Origin: Paenibacillus sp. MZ04-78.2
GTDB lineage: Bacteria; Bacillota; Bacilli; Paenibacillales; NBRC-103111
Direction: 5' to 3'
Assembly (NCBI RefSeq): GCF_024213375.1
Contig: NZ_JANAVJ010000018.1
Span: forward strand, 1-64,000
Length of the DNA stretch: 64,000 bases
Part shown: in pieces, positions 51,720 to 61,451 of the stretch
How the letters are laid out: each line of letters begins with the position of its first letter
How positions within the stretch are numbered: the first letter of the stretch is position 1
Notes under the pieces: generated by a model
Told to the model about the DNA's origin: nothing
Database searches by the model: none
The model's input: only the letters and a program-made list of their open reading frames with translations
Made by a program: the position numbers and the translations under genes

Positions 51720-52931
51720 TTACGCCTCCGGCTCCCATACGTGCCGCAGCAGCGGATTCACTGTCCTGGCTACGCAGCCGTCCTTCATATACACGCGAGG
51801 CACCCGATGCGAAATCATGCAGACGACCTCGTAATTGATCGTTCCGAGCCAAGCGGCGTGCTCTTCCGCCGTAATCCTGTCTTCGCCCTGGCTTCCCAGA
51901 ATAACCACTTCTTCTCCCATTTGAACATCTGGCAGCTCGGATACATTCAGCATACATTGGTCCATGCAAATTCTACCCACCACAGGGACGCGCTGTCCTC
52001 GAATCAACACTTGCGCCTTGCCGGTCAGCATCCGGGAAAAGCCGTCCGCGTACCCGATCGGCAGCGTTGCAATCGTCTCTTTGCCCTGCGTCCGGTAGAC
52101 GATGCCATAGCTGATCCCTGAACCCTCGGGCACTTGCTTCACCATGACGACGCTGGATTTGATGCTCAGCACCGGCTGCAAATCAACCTGCTGCTTATTC
52201 ACCTCTTCGGACGGATACAGTCCGTACATCGCGATCCCGAGCCGTACCATATTAAAGGTTAAATTCGGCGCATCGATCCCCGCAGCGCTGTTCCCGGCGT
52301 GAACGTACGGAAATTGAATTCCTTTTTGCGTAAAATAATCGACGACCCGCACGAATCGGCCGTACTGCTCAAGCGTATAGCTCTTGTCGGTTTCGTCCGC
52401 GCAAGCGAAATGGGTAAATAACCCTTCCACTCGAATCCCCGGTGTCCGCATCGCCCGTTCGATCAGCGCGATCGCTTCTTCCGCATCCGTTAAGCCGAGC
52501 CGGTTCATTCCGGAATCGATCTTAATATGAATATTCAACGGGCGCTCTTTAGCCCCTAATCGTTCCCATGCATCCAGCAGCTCATGGGTATATATGTTGA
52601 GGGTAATCCCATGGGTCCATGCGGTTTCCAGCCCTTCCGGGGGCGTATATCCTAATACGAGGATTGGGGCTGTAATGCCTGCTTGCCGTAGCTCTAAACC
52701 CTCATCCAAAAAAGCGACCGCTATATATTCCACGTCGCACTGAAGCGCCTCCCGACATACCTCCACCGCTCCGTGCCCGTAAGCATCCGCCTTGACGACT
52801 GCCATCATGCTTACATGCTCCGGAAGCACCCGCCGAAACTCGCCCAAATTATGGCGCAGCGCATCCAATGAAATTTCCACCCGGGTCGGCCGGTAAAACG
52901 AATCCACCTGATCCACCTTCTTCGGTCTCAT
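51720..52931 (-). CDS. alr: Alanine racemase
   Basis: A 403-residue fold-type III PLP enzyme. The PLP Lys47 is in VVKADAYGHGA. The second catalytic base Tyr lies in GISYGIVYRT, and GYADGFSRM, GRICMDQCMLNVS and a VPRVY end are typical. It supplies D-alanine for peptidoglycan and affects spore germination. A 290-base gap separates it from ndoAI. Confidence 0.96.
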   Translation of the reverse strand: MRPKKVDQVDSFYRPTRVEISLDALRHNLGEFRRVLPEHVSMMAVVKADAYGHGAVEVCREALQCDVEYIAVAFLDEGLELRQAGITAPILVLGYTPPEGLETAWTHGITLNIYTHELLDAWERLGAKERPLNIHIKIDSGMNRLGLTDAEEAIALIERAMRTPGIRVEGLFTHFACADETDKSYTLEQYGRFVRVVDYFTQKGIQFPYVHAGNSAAGIDAPNLTFNMVRLGIAMYGLYPSEEVNKQQVDLQPVLSIKSSVVMVKQVPEGSGISYGIVYRTQGKETIATLPIGYADGFSRMLTGKAQVLIRGQRVPVVGRICMDQCMLNVSELPDVQMGEEVVILGSQGEDRITAEEHAAWLGTINYEVVCMISHRVPRVYMKDGCVARTVNPLLRHVWEPEA

Positions 52932-53127
52932 AAAATCAAGGGAAGCCGCTTACAAGGCCACAGCTTGCACCTGTGAAAGAAGCTTCCCGCTTAAAAATGC
53001 ATATGATTATGGTAATGCGTACCGCAGGCCCTGTCAACGAACAAAATAGTAACATCGCGTCCGTCAGTTTTTGATTATGTAGCGGTCGGTGCGTGTATTT
53101 CGGAGCCGAAAGACAGCCATCGGACTA

Positions 53128-54471
53128 CTATTTACCGATTTCCCCTTGCACCGCTTGCGCCACCTTAATCATCTCCGTCGGCGGCAAGTCCCCTGTAGAT
53201 AAGCGGAATTCGATGCCGTCGTAGGTCCAGGTCAATGTTTTCTTCGCATCTCCGGTTACAACGCCGAGCGTAAAGCCCAGATCCAAAATATCCCCCGGTA
53301 AGATCGACACCGTCTGTACCTGCGGACGCGACTCCACCAACGTATAGTTATATTTTCCGGAGTAGCGGAGCATGACTGCTTGATCTTCACCCAGCTTAAG
53401 CTCCGTCACGTCTTGCTTCTTCACGCCGCTCGGCATGTAACGCGGCTCGAGGATACCGAACGATTGCTGCTTGGAGGTGTCTTTTTTAGCGCCTGTAGCT
53501 GCCGCTTGCGCCCCGTTGGGTGCTGCCCCCTTGTCGCTTCCGGCGCTGCTCGTTTTCGCGCCTTCGCCGCTTCCGGAAACGGAAGTGCCTTTACTTTCTC
53601 CGGTAGCTGCGCCTGCTGCATTGCCTTTGTTCGCGCCCGCTGCGTCGCCTTTTGCATCCGTTCCCGGTCCATGTCCCGCTGCTGTTCCTTTGCCGCCTGT
53701 TTCCTGAGCGGTTTCCTTCGTACCAGTCCCTTGATTGCCGCTAGCTGCCCCCGTGCCGGCCTTGGAGCCGGTCGCTCCCAATTTCTCGCCGACTTTCGAA
53801 TCCCCCTGCATCATCGTCGGCAGTGTCTTCAGGTTCCAGCCCGTCATATTGCGCTGCATGTCAAACTGATCTTTCTCAAACTTCGTACCGAACTCAAATT
53901 GATCGAACTTTACAATGACCATCACATTGGAATTGGCATCCGACACTTCCACATGCTGTGGAGCGTAGTTTCTTTTGTCCAGCCACACCTTTTGCCGCGC
54001 CAAAGAGCCGTTCTGGTAATTCGCCACTACATCGAATACATACGCCTTCTCGTCCGACGTAAAATGCCGTTCATTGTCCATCAGAATACTTTGGACGAGC
54101 GACTGGTATAAGTAAACTTGGCCTTGATTTTCGGGCCAATCGCTTTGGAAGCGGAAGCTTTTGTTCAAATGCGGTGTCAGCACGAATACCCCGTCATCGT
54201 TGCGCAGCACAATTTGCGTAATATCCTTCTTCGCATTCGTCAGCGAGATCCGGTAAAACGAAGGGGCCTGAAAGCTAACCTCCACGTCGTATTCCTGAGG
54301 ATCCTGCCCTGTACGCAGCGTCATCTGCCCTTTTCCGTGATAGCTCTGCAGCTTGCTCATCACACCGTCCAATTCCTTTACTACCGATCCTGCATCCTTT
54401 TTGCCGCACCCAGATACCACCAGGCTTAAACAAACCATCACAAGGGCCACCACCCACGTGAACCGCCGCAT
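53128..54471 (-). CDS. LolA-like sporulation lipoprotein (YdcC type) with low-complexity insert
   Basis: A 447-residue lipoprotein. The signal peptide ends with lipobox VVSGC (Cys at about 22). Residues 30-220 are a LolA/LolB-like barrel (LQSYHGKGQMTLRTGQDPQE, FRISLTNAKK-type strands, KFDQFEFGTKFEKDQFDM). Residues about 230-335 are a low-complexity Gly/Ala/Thr/Lys/Ser stretch. Residues 340-447 are the second conserved part (PRYMPSGVKKQDVTELKLGE, ILPGDILDLGFTLGVV). It is the positional equivalent of YdcC next to alr in Bacillus. YdcC is expressed in sporulation. Confidence 0.85.
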   Translation of the reverse strand: MRRFTWVVALVMVCLSLVVSGCGKKDAGSVVKELDGVMSKLQSYHGKGQMTLRTGQDPQEYDVEVSFQAPSFYRISLTNAKKDITQIVLRNDDGVFVLTPHLNKSFRFQSDWPENQGQVYLYQSLVQSILMDNERHFTSDEKAYVFDVVANYQNGSLARQKVWLDKRNYAPQHVEVSDANSNVMVIVKFDQFEFGTKFEKDQFDMQRNMTGWNLKTLPTMMQGDSKVGEKLGATGSKAGTGAASGNQGTGTKETAQETGGKGTAAGHGPGTDAKGDAAGANKGNAAGAATGESKGTSVSGSGEGAKTSSAGSDKGAAPNGAQAAATGAKKDTSKQQSFGILEPRYMPSGVKKQDVTELKLGEDQAVMLRYSGKYNYTLVESRPQVQTVSILPGDILDLGFTLGVVTGDAKKTLTWTYDGIEFRLSTGDLPPTEMIKVAQAVQGEIGK

Positions 54472-54570
54472 CGTCTCATCCCCTCCACCACATAATCAAT
54501 CCAGATTGATACCATGTCTATGTAGGGACTTGGCCAATTATGCAGACAAGGTTAGGGGAGGAAATAAAAA

Positions 54571-54600
54571 CTCCTATAACCGGTTGGTTATAGGAGCAGA
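54571..54600 (-). terminator. Terminator of the polysaccharide cluster
   Basis: On the minus strand CTCCTATAACC and GGTTATAGGAG form an eleven-base stem with four-base loop followed by TTTTTATTT. It ends the operon 50 bases after the last stop codon. Confidence 0.92.
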
Positions 54601-54645
54601 AAAAAACAATCTGAGGAGAAGATAAATCAACCGAGTAGCTGCTTA

Positions 54646-54987
54646 TTACTTTGCAATCATATAAGCTCCGAATAAAATTGCAGCAACGCCTACCCATTTA
54701 GTCATGGTTATAACCTCTCCGAAAAAAAACCACGCGGCTATAATTCCAAGTACATAAGCTAAACTCTGTAAAGGGTAGGCCACGCTTAAATTCATTTTAG
54801 TTAGCACAATAAACCATAATACTGTTGCGACAGCATATAAAGCTAGTCCCGAAATAATGAAAGGAGAGAAAGCCACTTTCGCGAGGTCAAATCCCCCAAT
54901 TTTCTGTAATCCAAATTTAAATAATATTTGACCGCTAACTAACAATAGAATATTACCAAAAAGCATTAGGTAATTAGTCATGTTCAT
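54646..54987 (-). CDS. Small EamA/SMR-like four-helix membrane protein
   Basis: A 113-residue protein with four helices (about 5-22, 37-57, 64-85 and 94-112). It resembles a half-EamA or ArnE/F-type flippase subunit (GQILFKFGLQKIGG, LSVAYPLQSLAYVLGIIAAW, FGEVITMTKWVGVAAILFGA). It overlaps the DUF2304 gene by 14 bases. Together with the GT2 and DUF2304 genes it makes a module that may transfer a sugar to a lipid carrier and flip it. The role is inferred. Confidence 0.8.
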   Translation of the reverse strand: MNMTNYLMLFGNILLLVSGQILFKFGLQKIGGFDLAKVAFSPFIISGLALYAVATVLWFIVLTKMNLSVAYPLQSLAYVLGIIAAWFFFGEVITMTKWVGVAAILFGAYMIAK

Positions 54988-55315
54988 TTCTTCTCTCTTG
55001 TTCCATAATGGCGATGGTTTGGCTTAGTTTCAATACACGATCCGTAAGTTTAGAAATGACAATTGTTAAATGGAGAATAAAAACAAAGCAAAACAGAAGT
55101 CCAAATAAGAACAGCATAGCTGGGGCATATTTAATATCAAGAATATTGGCAAATTTTTCAACAATACGAATATTTAAGGACAAACCAAATAATGCTATTC
55201 CAAACAATATCCATAACAGAGAATATTGTTCTTTTAGTCTCTGCCTTCTTACTAAATCAATAATAATTATGAGAAATAACAAAGAAAATCCAGTTGATAA
55301 AAAGTACACGTTCAT
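54974..55315 (-). CDS. DUF2304 membrane protein
   Basis: A 113-residue protein with three helices (about 3-21, 33-52 and 66-90) and a charged C-terminal coiled segment (LTDRVLKLSQTIAIMEQERR). The pattern RRQRLKEQYSLLWILFG is typical of DUF2304, which commonly pairs with GT2 genes in polysaccharide loci. It starts one base after the GT2 stop region and overlaps the next gene. Confidence 0.82.
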   Translation of the reverse strand: MNVYFLSTGFSLLFLIIIIDLVRRQRLKEQYSLLWILFGIALFGLSLNIRIVEKFANILDIKYAPAMLFLFGLLFCFVFILHLTIVISKLTDRVLKLSQTIAIMEQERRNEHD

Positions 55316-55316
55316 G

Positions 55317-56012
55317 TTATCTCACCTTTGCAAATCGTAATGCATTCATTAATAAAGACAATGTAACTTTGACCATATAATACATGGATTTTATTGCTGT
55401 TATCGACGATTCGCCTTCTAATCGATTACGCATTTCAGTTGATACTTCAATAAGTTTACAACCTTTATACTTAAGATAAACAATTGCTTCCACTTCCGGG
55501 TAATCCATAGGATAATAAGAAGAATAGAGCGAAATAACCTTTTTATTAGCGACGCGATATCCACTTGTAGTATCGGTAAATTTTTGCCCTGTTAACATGG
55601 AGACAATACCTGAGAAGAAGATCATTCCAACCCTTCTCATGAACGAAGATTTATAAGATGTCTGTTCCACGTATCGAGAGCCGATAACTAAATCATTTTG
55701 TACTGCCTCTGCTAGTAACTTAGGTAAATCGGCTGCATTGTGTTGTCCGTCTGCATCAATCTGTACGGCATAATCATAATTGTTCTTAAACGCGAATTGA
55801 TAGCCAGTTTGCATTCCTCCGCCTATACCAACATTAAAAGGCATATTTAACACAATGGCACCGTGCTTCTCAGCCACTTCCATTGTGTTATCTTTGGACC
55901 CATCATTAACAACAACAATATCTGCATCAGGGACATGTTTACGTATCTCGTAAATTACATTTCCAATACTTTTTTCTTCATTATAAGCTGGAATGATTAC
56001 TAAAACTTTCAC
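55317..56012 (-). CDS. GT2 glycosyltransferase (dolichol-phosphate-mannose-synthase-like)
   Basis: A 231-residue GT-A enzyme. Signatures are VLVIIPAYNEEKSIGNVIYE, VVNDGSKDNT and QIDADGQHN (the DxD metal site), then SGYRVANKKV. It likely moves a sugar from a nucleotide donor onto undecaprenyl phosphate. The start is GTG at 56012 with GGGAGG upstream. It heads the three-gene module ending at 54646. Confidence 0.9.
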   Translation of the reverse strand: MKVLVIIPAYNEEKSIGNVIYEIRKHVPDADIVVVNDGSKDNTMEVAEKHGAIVLNMPFNVGIGGGMQTGYQFAFKNNYDYAVQIDADGQHNAADLPKLLAEAVQNDLVIGSRYVEQTSYKSSFMRRVGMIFFSGIVSMLTGQKFTDTTSGYRVANKKVISLYSSYYPMDYPEVEAIVYLKYKGCKLIEVSTEMRNRLEGESSITAIKSMYYMVKVTLSLLMNALRFAKVR

Positions 56013-56168
56013 AACAATCCTCCCTAACTATATTAATCGAACTTTATACTTAAAAGTTATTATTTTCCCTGTTAATATTACACCACTATAATGTTAAGTC
56101 TGTACATGGGATCAACCCTTTAAACCCAAACTTAACGAGCATACTCAAATCTGAGTTATTATGACTTA

Positions 56169-56210
56169 AGGACCGAGCTATCTTATACATATTGAGGAAG
56201 CAGCGGTCCT
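56169..56210. repeat. Inverted repeat in the gap between two polysaccharide operons
   Basis: AGGACCG at 56169 and CGGTCCT at 56204-56210 could form a stem in the 250-base gap between the WcaJ-type gene and the GT2/DUF2304 module. No T-run follows in either direction. Its role, attenuation or none, is open. The rest of the gap is AT-rich with no gene. Confidence 0.4.
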
Positions 56211-56265
56211 GATAAAGTGAGTATCCATAAGTAAAAAATGGTTTAATATACTTGGAAATTTGAGC

Positions 56266-57672
56266 TCAATAGGCATTTTTATTAACAAATCCATTGATAA
56301 TCGTCTTCCAAATAATCTTGATATCGAACAAAAAGCTCCAATTCTCAATGTAGAAAATATCGTATTTGATTCGATCCTCTATGGACGTATCGCCGCGCAG
56401 CCCGTTGGTTTGAGCCCAGCCGGTGATCCCGGGGCGAATATGATGCTTCACCATGTACTTTGGAATTTCTTCCTTAAATTGCTCTACGAAATAAGGCCGT
56501 TCCGGCCGGGGGCCGACCACACTCATATGCCCGAACAATACGTTGAAAAACTGTGGCAGTTCATCCAAGCTTGTTTTACGCAAAAACGTTCCGAACTTTG
56601 TTTTGCGCGGGTCATTTTCTGTCGTCCATTTGGTATCGGAAGCTTGTTCTGTTTGTACTCGCATGGAGCGAAATTTATACATCATAAAATTCCGTCTATT
56701 CAATCCGACGCGCTCCTGCTTAAAGATAATCGGTCCTGAGGAGGTGATTTTCACTCCGATTGCAACAAGAATCAATAATGGCAGCGTAATAAGGATTGCA
56801 GCTAACGAAAATGCAATATCAAAGGCTCGTTTGAAGAAGCGATTTCTAAATTCATCCAGTGGAATGTCCCTGACATTAATTAACGGAATGCCTGCGAAAT
56901 TATCAAAATACGGCTTGGACGGAAGATAATCGAAATAATCAGGAATAATTAACGTTTTGACTCCGGCCTTTTCGCAAATATTGATAATTTTTCCAAACTT
57001 ATGATGAGCATTCAGTGGAAGAGCAATGATCACTTCATCAATTAATTTCTTTTCCAGAATGACCTCAAGTTCATCGACCCGGCCAAGAATGGGCTTGTAG
57101 TTTTCAAAACGGGCTTCATGGCAATCATGAAAATCATCCAGGAACCCAGCTACTTCATAACCTAACTCGGGATGCTTCAACAAATTCCGATAGAACCTTT
57201 TCCCGATCGAACCGGCGCCCAGAATTAGTACAAATTGTTTATTGTATCCCTTCTGCCTCAACCGCTTTAAAGAGGTCTTAAGGATGTAGCAATAAAAGCT
57301 TATGGCCAGTATATTATTTACCAAAAACAACAGCAAGAAGGAACGCGAAATGTCAAGCTCTTTAAAAATAAACAGGAAGCTTAACAAAATTAACAAGCTT
57401 ATCGTATAAACCTGAATGATCGTAAACAGCTCATAAGAAAACTTTTTCCTGCGCTTCGGCGTGTAAAAGTTGAATGAATAGCTTAAGAAAATCGCTATCC
57501 CGCCGTATATTAAGCTCCACAAAGCATAGTTATGAAATGGGAGCGGATTATCTGAGGGAATCCAGCCGCTTTTAAATTTCAGCCACCATGAAAATAAGAA
57601 AATGAGTTGCACACAAATAAAGTCAGTAAAAGCATAAATTTGTGATAAAAACCCCTGACTTTGCCGTACCAT
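56266..57672 (-). CDS. Undecaprenyl-phosphate sugar phosphotransferase (WcaJ/EpsL-like)
   Basis: A 468-residue polyprenyl-phosphate hexose-1-phosphate transferase. Four to five N-terminal helices (about 10-130) are followed by a nucleotide-binding-like domain (VLILGAGSIGKRFYRN). The C-terminal catalytic domain begins with the re-entrant helix FFKRAFDIAFSLAAIL and carries GPIIFKQERVGLNRRNFMMY, KFRSMR, LRKTSLDELPQFFNV and SVVGPRPERP. It starts polymer assembly by loading the first sugar phosphate onto the lipid carrier. Confidence 0.94.
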   Translation of the reverse strand: MVRQSQGFLSQIYAFTDFICVQLIFLFSWWLKFKSGWIPSDNPLPFHNYALWSLIYGGIAIFLSYSFNFYTPKRRKKFSYELFTIIQVYTISLLILLSFLFIFKELDISRSFLLLFLVNNILAISFYCYILKTSLKRLRQKGYNKQFVLILGAGSIGKRFYRNLLKHPELGYEVAGFLDDFHDCHEARFENYKPILGRVDELEVILEKKLIDEVIIALPLNAHHKFGKIINICEKAGVKTLIIPDYFDYLPSKPYFDNFAGIPLINVRDIPLDEFRNRFFKRAFDIAFSLAAILITLPLLILVAIGVKITSSGPIIFKQERVGLNRRNFMMYKFRSMRVQTEQASDTKWTTENDPRKTKFGTFLRKTSLDELPQFFNVLFGHMSVVGPRPERPYFVEQFKEEIPKYMVKHHIRPGITGWAQTNGLRGDTSIEDRIKYDIFYIENWSFLFDIKIIWKTIINGFVNKNAY

Positions 57673-57676
57673 TTTC

Positions 57677-58543
57677 TCACCTCACCGATCCAAACCGATT
57701 TAATAATAATGAAGTCAATAATTTCACTGTAATTCCTGCATACACAAGACCATTCACAATAAAAGAGTACTTTTTTCGATAGTGCTTCTGATGAAATAAA
57801 TACATGGCGCGGTGGAACTCGTAGATGATTTTGAAAGGCTTGCGACGACTGCTGGCGCCTTTATAATGAATGATCTGAGTGTACGGATAATATTGAATAT
57901 CCCATCCACCTTGTTTTATTCTATAACACCAGTCGATATCTTCGCCATACATAAAAAACTGTTCATCCAGCATCCCAACTTGATCAATAGCTTCTTTACG
58001 AACGATCATAAATGCACCGACCAAACAATCGACCGGATAATCTTGATCCGGGTCCAGATGGCTTAACTGATACTGATTATATTTCGGGTTATCCGGGAAT
58101 AACTTCGAAAATCCAAAAGCATAATAGAAGGAAGCTGAAGGAGTTGGAAATCCCCGCTTGCATGCTTTGTCCAGCGATCCGTCAGGCAGTACTACTTTGC
58201 AGCCCGCCGCTCCGATGCTCGCATGTTGATCCATAAATTGTATCATCGTATGCAAAGTGTCCGGTTGAACAACCGTATCCGAGTTTAGCAAAAGAACGTA
58301 TCGCCCTTTAGCTAATCGCATTCCTTGATTGTTCGCTTTGGAATATCCTAGATTGACATCATTGCACACCAAATGAACCATCGGAAAGTTCGCCCGGATA
58401 GCCTCCACGGAGTCATCCACGGAATGATTATCGACGAGGATAACTTCATAGGTAAAGGCGGTTTCCGACAAATAAATTGATTTCAAACAATTCAAGGTGA
58501 GTTCGCACGTATTGTAATTAACAATAATAATACTTAAGTCCAT
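57677..58543 (-). CDS. GT2 glycosyltransferase, rhamnosyltransferase-like
   Basis: A 288-residue GT2 enzyme with LSIIIVNYNTCELTLNCLKS, VDNHSVDDS, GYSKANNQGMRLAKGRYVLL, LNSDTVV (DxD equivalent) and FFMYGEDIDWCYRIKQGGWD. This is the WbbL/RgpA-type rhamnosyltransferase pattern. The ATG at 58543 has GGAG at good spacing; a Met eight residues earlier is less likely. It runs into the WcaJ-type gene with four bases between. Confidence 0.88.
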   Translation of the reverse strand: MDLSIIIVNYNTCELTLNCLKSIYLSETAFTYEVILVDNHSVDDSVEAIRANFPMVHLVCNDVNLGYSKANNQGMRLAKGRYVLLLNSDTVVQPDTLHTMIQFMDQHASIGAAGCKVVLPDGSLDKACKRGFPTPSASFYYAFGFSKLFPDNPKYNQYQLSHLDPDQDYPVDCLVGAFMIVRKEAIDQVGMLDEQFFMYGEDIDWCYRIKQGGWDIQYYPYTQIIHYKGASSRRKPFKIIYEFHRAMYLFHQKHYRKKYSFIVNGLVYAGITVKLLTSLLLNRFGSVR

Positions 58544-58621
58544 AAACTGACTCCATAAACTAGACATGTATTCCCATTATATCATGAAATACTTTTCAAA
58601 AGTATGACTGATCGGAAAGCA

Positions 58622-59572
58622 TTATTTAAAATAACAGTAAATATTTTCGAATTGAGCTTTTCGTTTACCTTGGATTACACGCCTTTTCTGAACAGTGCGT
58701 TTGATTGTGGCAAAAAAATTACGCCAGCTCCCAAGAACTCCCGGTTCCCGGATGATGAAGTAGGCTAAACTTCCAATCTCATAGAACAGAATAGGGAACA
58801 AGTGTTTTAAGATGTACAGCCAATGGTCGTTTTTTACAATCATCTTATAACGATTAATATAAGAAAATCTGCGAACGCGCAAAGGAATTTTCGTCCTTGC
58901 CCCTTTTTTCCAACCTCGGTTATGGAAGGCTTGAGCAGTAGGGCAATACAGAGCTTTCCATCCTAAAAGACGACTCCGCCATGCAACGTCCACATCTTCT
59001 TTGTAAGCAAAGAAATCCTCGTCGAAAAACTCATCATCGATACTAACATCCCGAACCATACTGCTTGAATACAGTGCAGCGGCGCCCGAGACCCCAATTA
59101 CATCTCCCTCTTCTTCCCACATGGAAGAGTCTTGCCCAGCCCCGCGATCGAAGGCTCTTCTAGACTTGGTAAATCGTAGACCTGTGCTGTCGATTTCATG
59201 AGGTGAATGCTTGAACAAAAGCTTGCCGGTGGCACTTCCCAACGAGGCATCCTGCTCCATCCGCTGGACCAGATAATAAACATAATCCGGATGCATCGTG
59301 ACATCCGGATTAAGCACTAAATAATAGTCGCTAGCCGCCATTCGAATCGCTTGATTATGGCCTCCGGCAAAACCCGCATTCACCTTATTCGATACGATAG
59401 TTAAACGATCCGATTCAAACTCGCGCACCACATTCAGCGTGCCATCTTGTGAATCGTTATCTATAACTATAAGACGATCGATCGGGTAATTTTGTTTCAG
59501 TACCGCCTGAAGGCATTCTCGAATATAGGGCTCGCTGTTAAAGGTAACGATATGAACGCTAACCTTTTTCAT
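58622..59572 (-). CDS. GT2 glycosyltransferase
   Basis: A 316-residue GT2 enzyme: VSVHIVTFNSEPYIRECLQA, VIDNDSQDGT, NAGFAGGHNQAIRMAASDYY, LVLNPDVTM and FFAYKEDVDVAWRSRLLGWK. A C-terminal hydrophobic segment may anchor it to the membrane. Its ATG overlaps the rfbD stop by four bases, so it is cotranslated with the rhamnose genes and is a likely rhamnosyltransferase. Confidence 0.88.
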   Translation of the reverse strand: MKKVSVHIVTFNSEPYIRECLQAVLKQNYPIDRLIVIDNDSQDGTLNVVREFESDRLTIVSNKVNAGFAGGHNQAIRMAASDYYLVLNPDVTMHPDYVYYLVQRMEQDASLGSATGKLLFKHSPHEIDSTGLRFTKSRRAFDRGAGQDSSMWEEEGDVIGVSGAAALYSSSMVRDVSIDDEFFDEDFFAYKEDVDVAWRSRLLGWKALYCPTAQAFHNRGWKKGARTKIPLRVRRFSYINRYKMIVKNDHWLYILKHLFPILFYEIGSLAYFIIREPGVLGSWRNFFATIKRTVQKRRVIQGKRKAQFENIYCYFK

Positions 59573-60420
59573 AATGTAGAACTCTCCAATTTAGCCAGGA
59601 AATCTCTCAGCGCTTCCTGCCAAGGACGCAAATCTTCAAACCCATTCGTACGAATGGACAGATGATCCATCACCGAATACTTAGGCCGTGGAGCCGGTCT
59701 TGGGAATTCTTCTGTTGTGCAAGGCTCCACTGTAACATTTACGCCACTCACTTCAAAGATGGCTTTGGCAAAATCAAACCACGAACAAACGCCGGTATTC
59801 GAAGCATGGTAAATACCGTATTTCTCTGTTGCAACTAATGCCAATAAAAACTCAGCCAAATCTTCTGTAAACGTAGGCGAACCAATCTGATCGCTGACTA
59901 TTTTGAGTTGATCCCGGTCCTTCGCCAACTTCAGCATGGTTTTCACAAAGTTGTTTCCATGAAGCCCGTAGACCCAGGAGGTCCGAACGATAAAATAACG
60001 AGAGCACAGAGATTGAACCAATGTTTCCCCGGCACGCTTTGATTTACCGTAAACCCCGGTTGGGTTCGTATTATCGTATTCCTTATAGGGAGATGTCGCT
60101 TGTCCATCAAACACATAGTCCGTACTGATATAACAAAGCTTGCTCCCGATCTTCTCCGCAGCTACTGCCAAATTGCGAGTACCCACTGCGTTGACCAAAT
60201 AAGCCTGATCTTCGTCGCTTTCTGCTTGATCTACCGCTGTATAGGCAGCACAATGGATGATCACATCCGGCTGAACTAGCTCCACTTGTCGCAAGCATTG
60301 CTCCAAGTTCGTAATATCAAGTTCATGACGCCCTAAGCCTGTCACTTGATGCTGCTTTTGAAACAAAGCGACAACATCTTGTCCCAATTGACCGTTTGCG
60401 CCGGTTACCAGTACTTTCAT
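59569..60420 (-). CDS. rfbD: dTDP-4-dehydrorhamnose reductase
   Basis: A 283-residue short-chain dehydrogenase. VLVTGANGQLGQDVVALFQK is the NADPH site; STDYVFDGQATSPYKEYD and VYGKSKRAGE (Tyr-x3-Lys) are diagnostic of RfbD/RmlD. It makes dTDP-L-rhamnose in the last step. Confidence 0.95.
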   Translation of the reverse strand: MKVLVTGANGQLGQDVVALFQKQHQVTGLGRHELDITNLEQCLRQVELVQPDVIIHCAAYTAVDQAESDEDQAYLVNAVGTRNLAVAAEKIGSKLCYISTDYVFDGQATSPYKEYDNTNPTGVYGKSKRAGETLVQSLCSRYFIVRTSWVYGLHGNNFVKTMLKLAKDRDQLKIVSDQIGSPTFTEDLAEFLLALVATEKYGIYHASNTGVCSWFDFAKAIFEVSGVNVTVEPCTTEEFPRPAPRPKYSVMDHLSIRTNGFEDLRPWQEALRDFLAKLESSTL

Positions 60421-60422
60421 TC

Positions 60423-61439
60423 TTAAACACCCAGCCTAGAAGCATATTGCTTGTTGTAATACTCTTGATACGCCCCCGATTGGATTCGCTGCCACCATTC
60501 TTTATTGTCCAAATACCAGGAAATCGTCGCTTTAATCCCCGATTCAAAATGGTATTTCGGCTTCCATCCGAGTTCATTCGTAATTTTGGTTGCATCGATC
60601 CCGTATCTACGGTCATGCCCAAGACGGTCTTGAACGTAAGTGATCAAAGATTCCGGTTTGCCAAGCTGCTCCAAGATTGTTTTTACAATTTGGATGTTCG
60701 TTCTTTCGTTATTACCGCCTACGTTGTACACTTCACCGCTAACTCCATTATGCATGACCAAATCAATGGCGCTACAATGATCCTCAACATACAACCAGTC
60801 TCTAATATTCAAACCGTCTCCATATACAGGGAGCTGCTTGTCGTTAAGAGCGTTGGAGATCATTAATGGAATCAGCTTCTCCGGGAAGTGATACGGACCG
60901 TAGTTGTTGGAGCAACGGGTAATATTCACGTTCATCCCAAAGGTTTCATGATACGCCCTAACGATCAAGTCACCGCCGGCTTTGCTTGCAGAATAAGGGC
61001 TATTTGGCGACAGTGGTGTCGATTCCATAAAGAGACCCGTTTCTCCCAAAGAACCGTATACTTCGTCAGTCGATACTTGAACGAACTTGGTAACGCCATA
61101 TTTCTTGGCAGCGTCAAGCAATACTTGCGTGCCCAAGACGTTGGTTTTTATAAAGATTTGCGGATCCAGAATACTGCGGTCCACATGAGATTCCGCGGCG
61201 AAATTGACTACGATGTCGATTCCCTTCTGGAACAGCTCGTCTACAAGCTGCATATCTGCAATATCGCCTTTAACAAACGTATAGTTCGGGTTATTTTGTA
61301 TGCTGGTCAGATTCTCCAAATTCCCCGCATAGGTCAGGGCATCCATATTAACAATTTGGTAATCCGGATATTTATTAAGCATGTAGATAACAAAGTTGCT
61401 GCCAATAAAACCGGCGCCGCCAGTAACCAATACTTTCAT
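60423..61439 (-). CDS. rfbB: dTDP-glucose 4,6-dehydratase
   Basis: A 338-residue SDR enzyme: VLVTGGAGFIGSNFVIYML, FAAESHVDRSI, STDEVYGSLGETG and PYSASKAGGD with the Tyr-x3-Lys pair. It converts dTDP-glucose to dTDP-4-keto-6-deoxyglucose. Two bases separate it from rfbD. Confidence 0.96.
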   Translation of the reverse strand: MKVLVTGGAGFIGSNFVIYMLNKYPDYQIVNMDALTYAGNLENLTSIQNNPNYTFVKGDIADMQLVDELFQKGIDIVVNFAAESHVDRSILDPQIFIKTNVLGTQVLLDAAKKYGVTKFVQVSTDEVYGSLGETGLFMESTPLSPNSPYSASKAGGDLIVRAYHETFGMNVNITRCSNNYGPYHFPEKLIPLMISNALNDKQLPVYGDGLNIRDWLYVEDHCSAIDLVMHNGVSGEVYNVGGNNERTNIQIVKTILEQLGKPESLITYVQDRLGHDRRYGIDATKITNELGWKPKYHFESGIKATISWYLDNKEWWQRIQSGAYQEYYNKQYASRLGV

Positions 61440-61451
61440 GATTAGCCTCCG

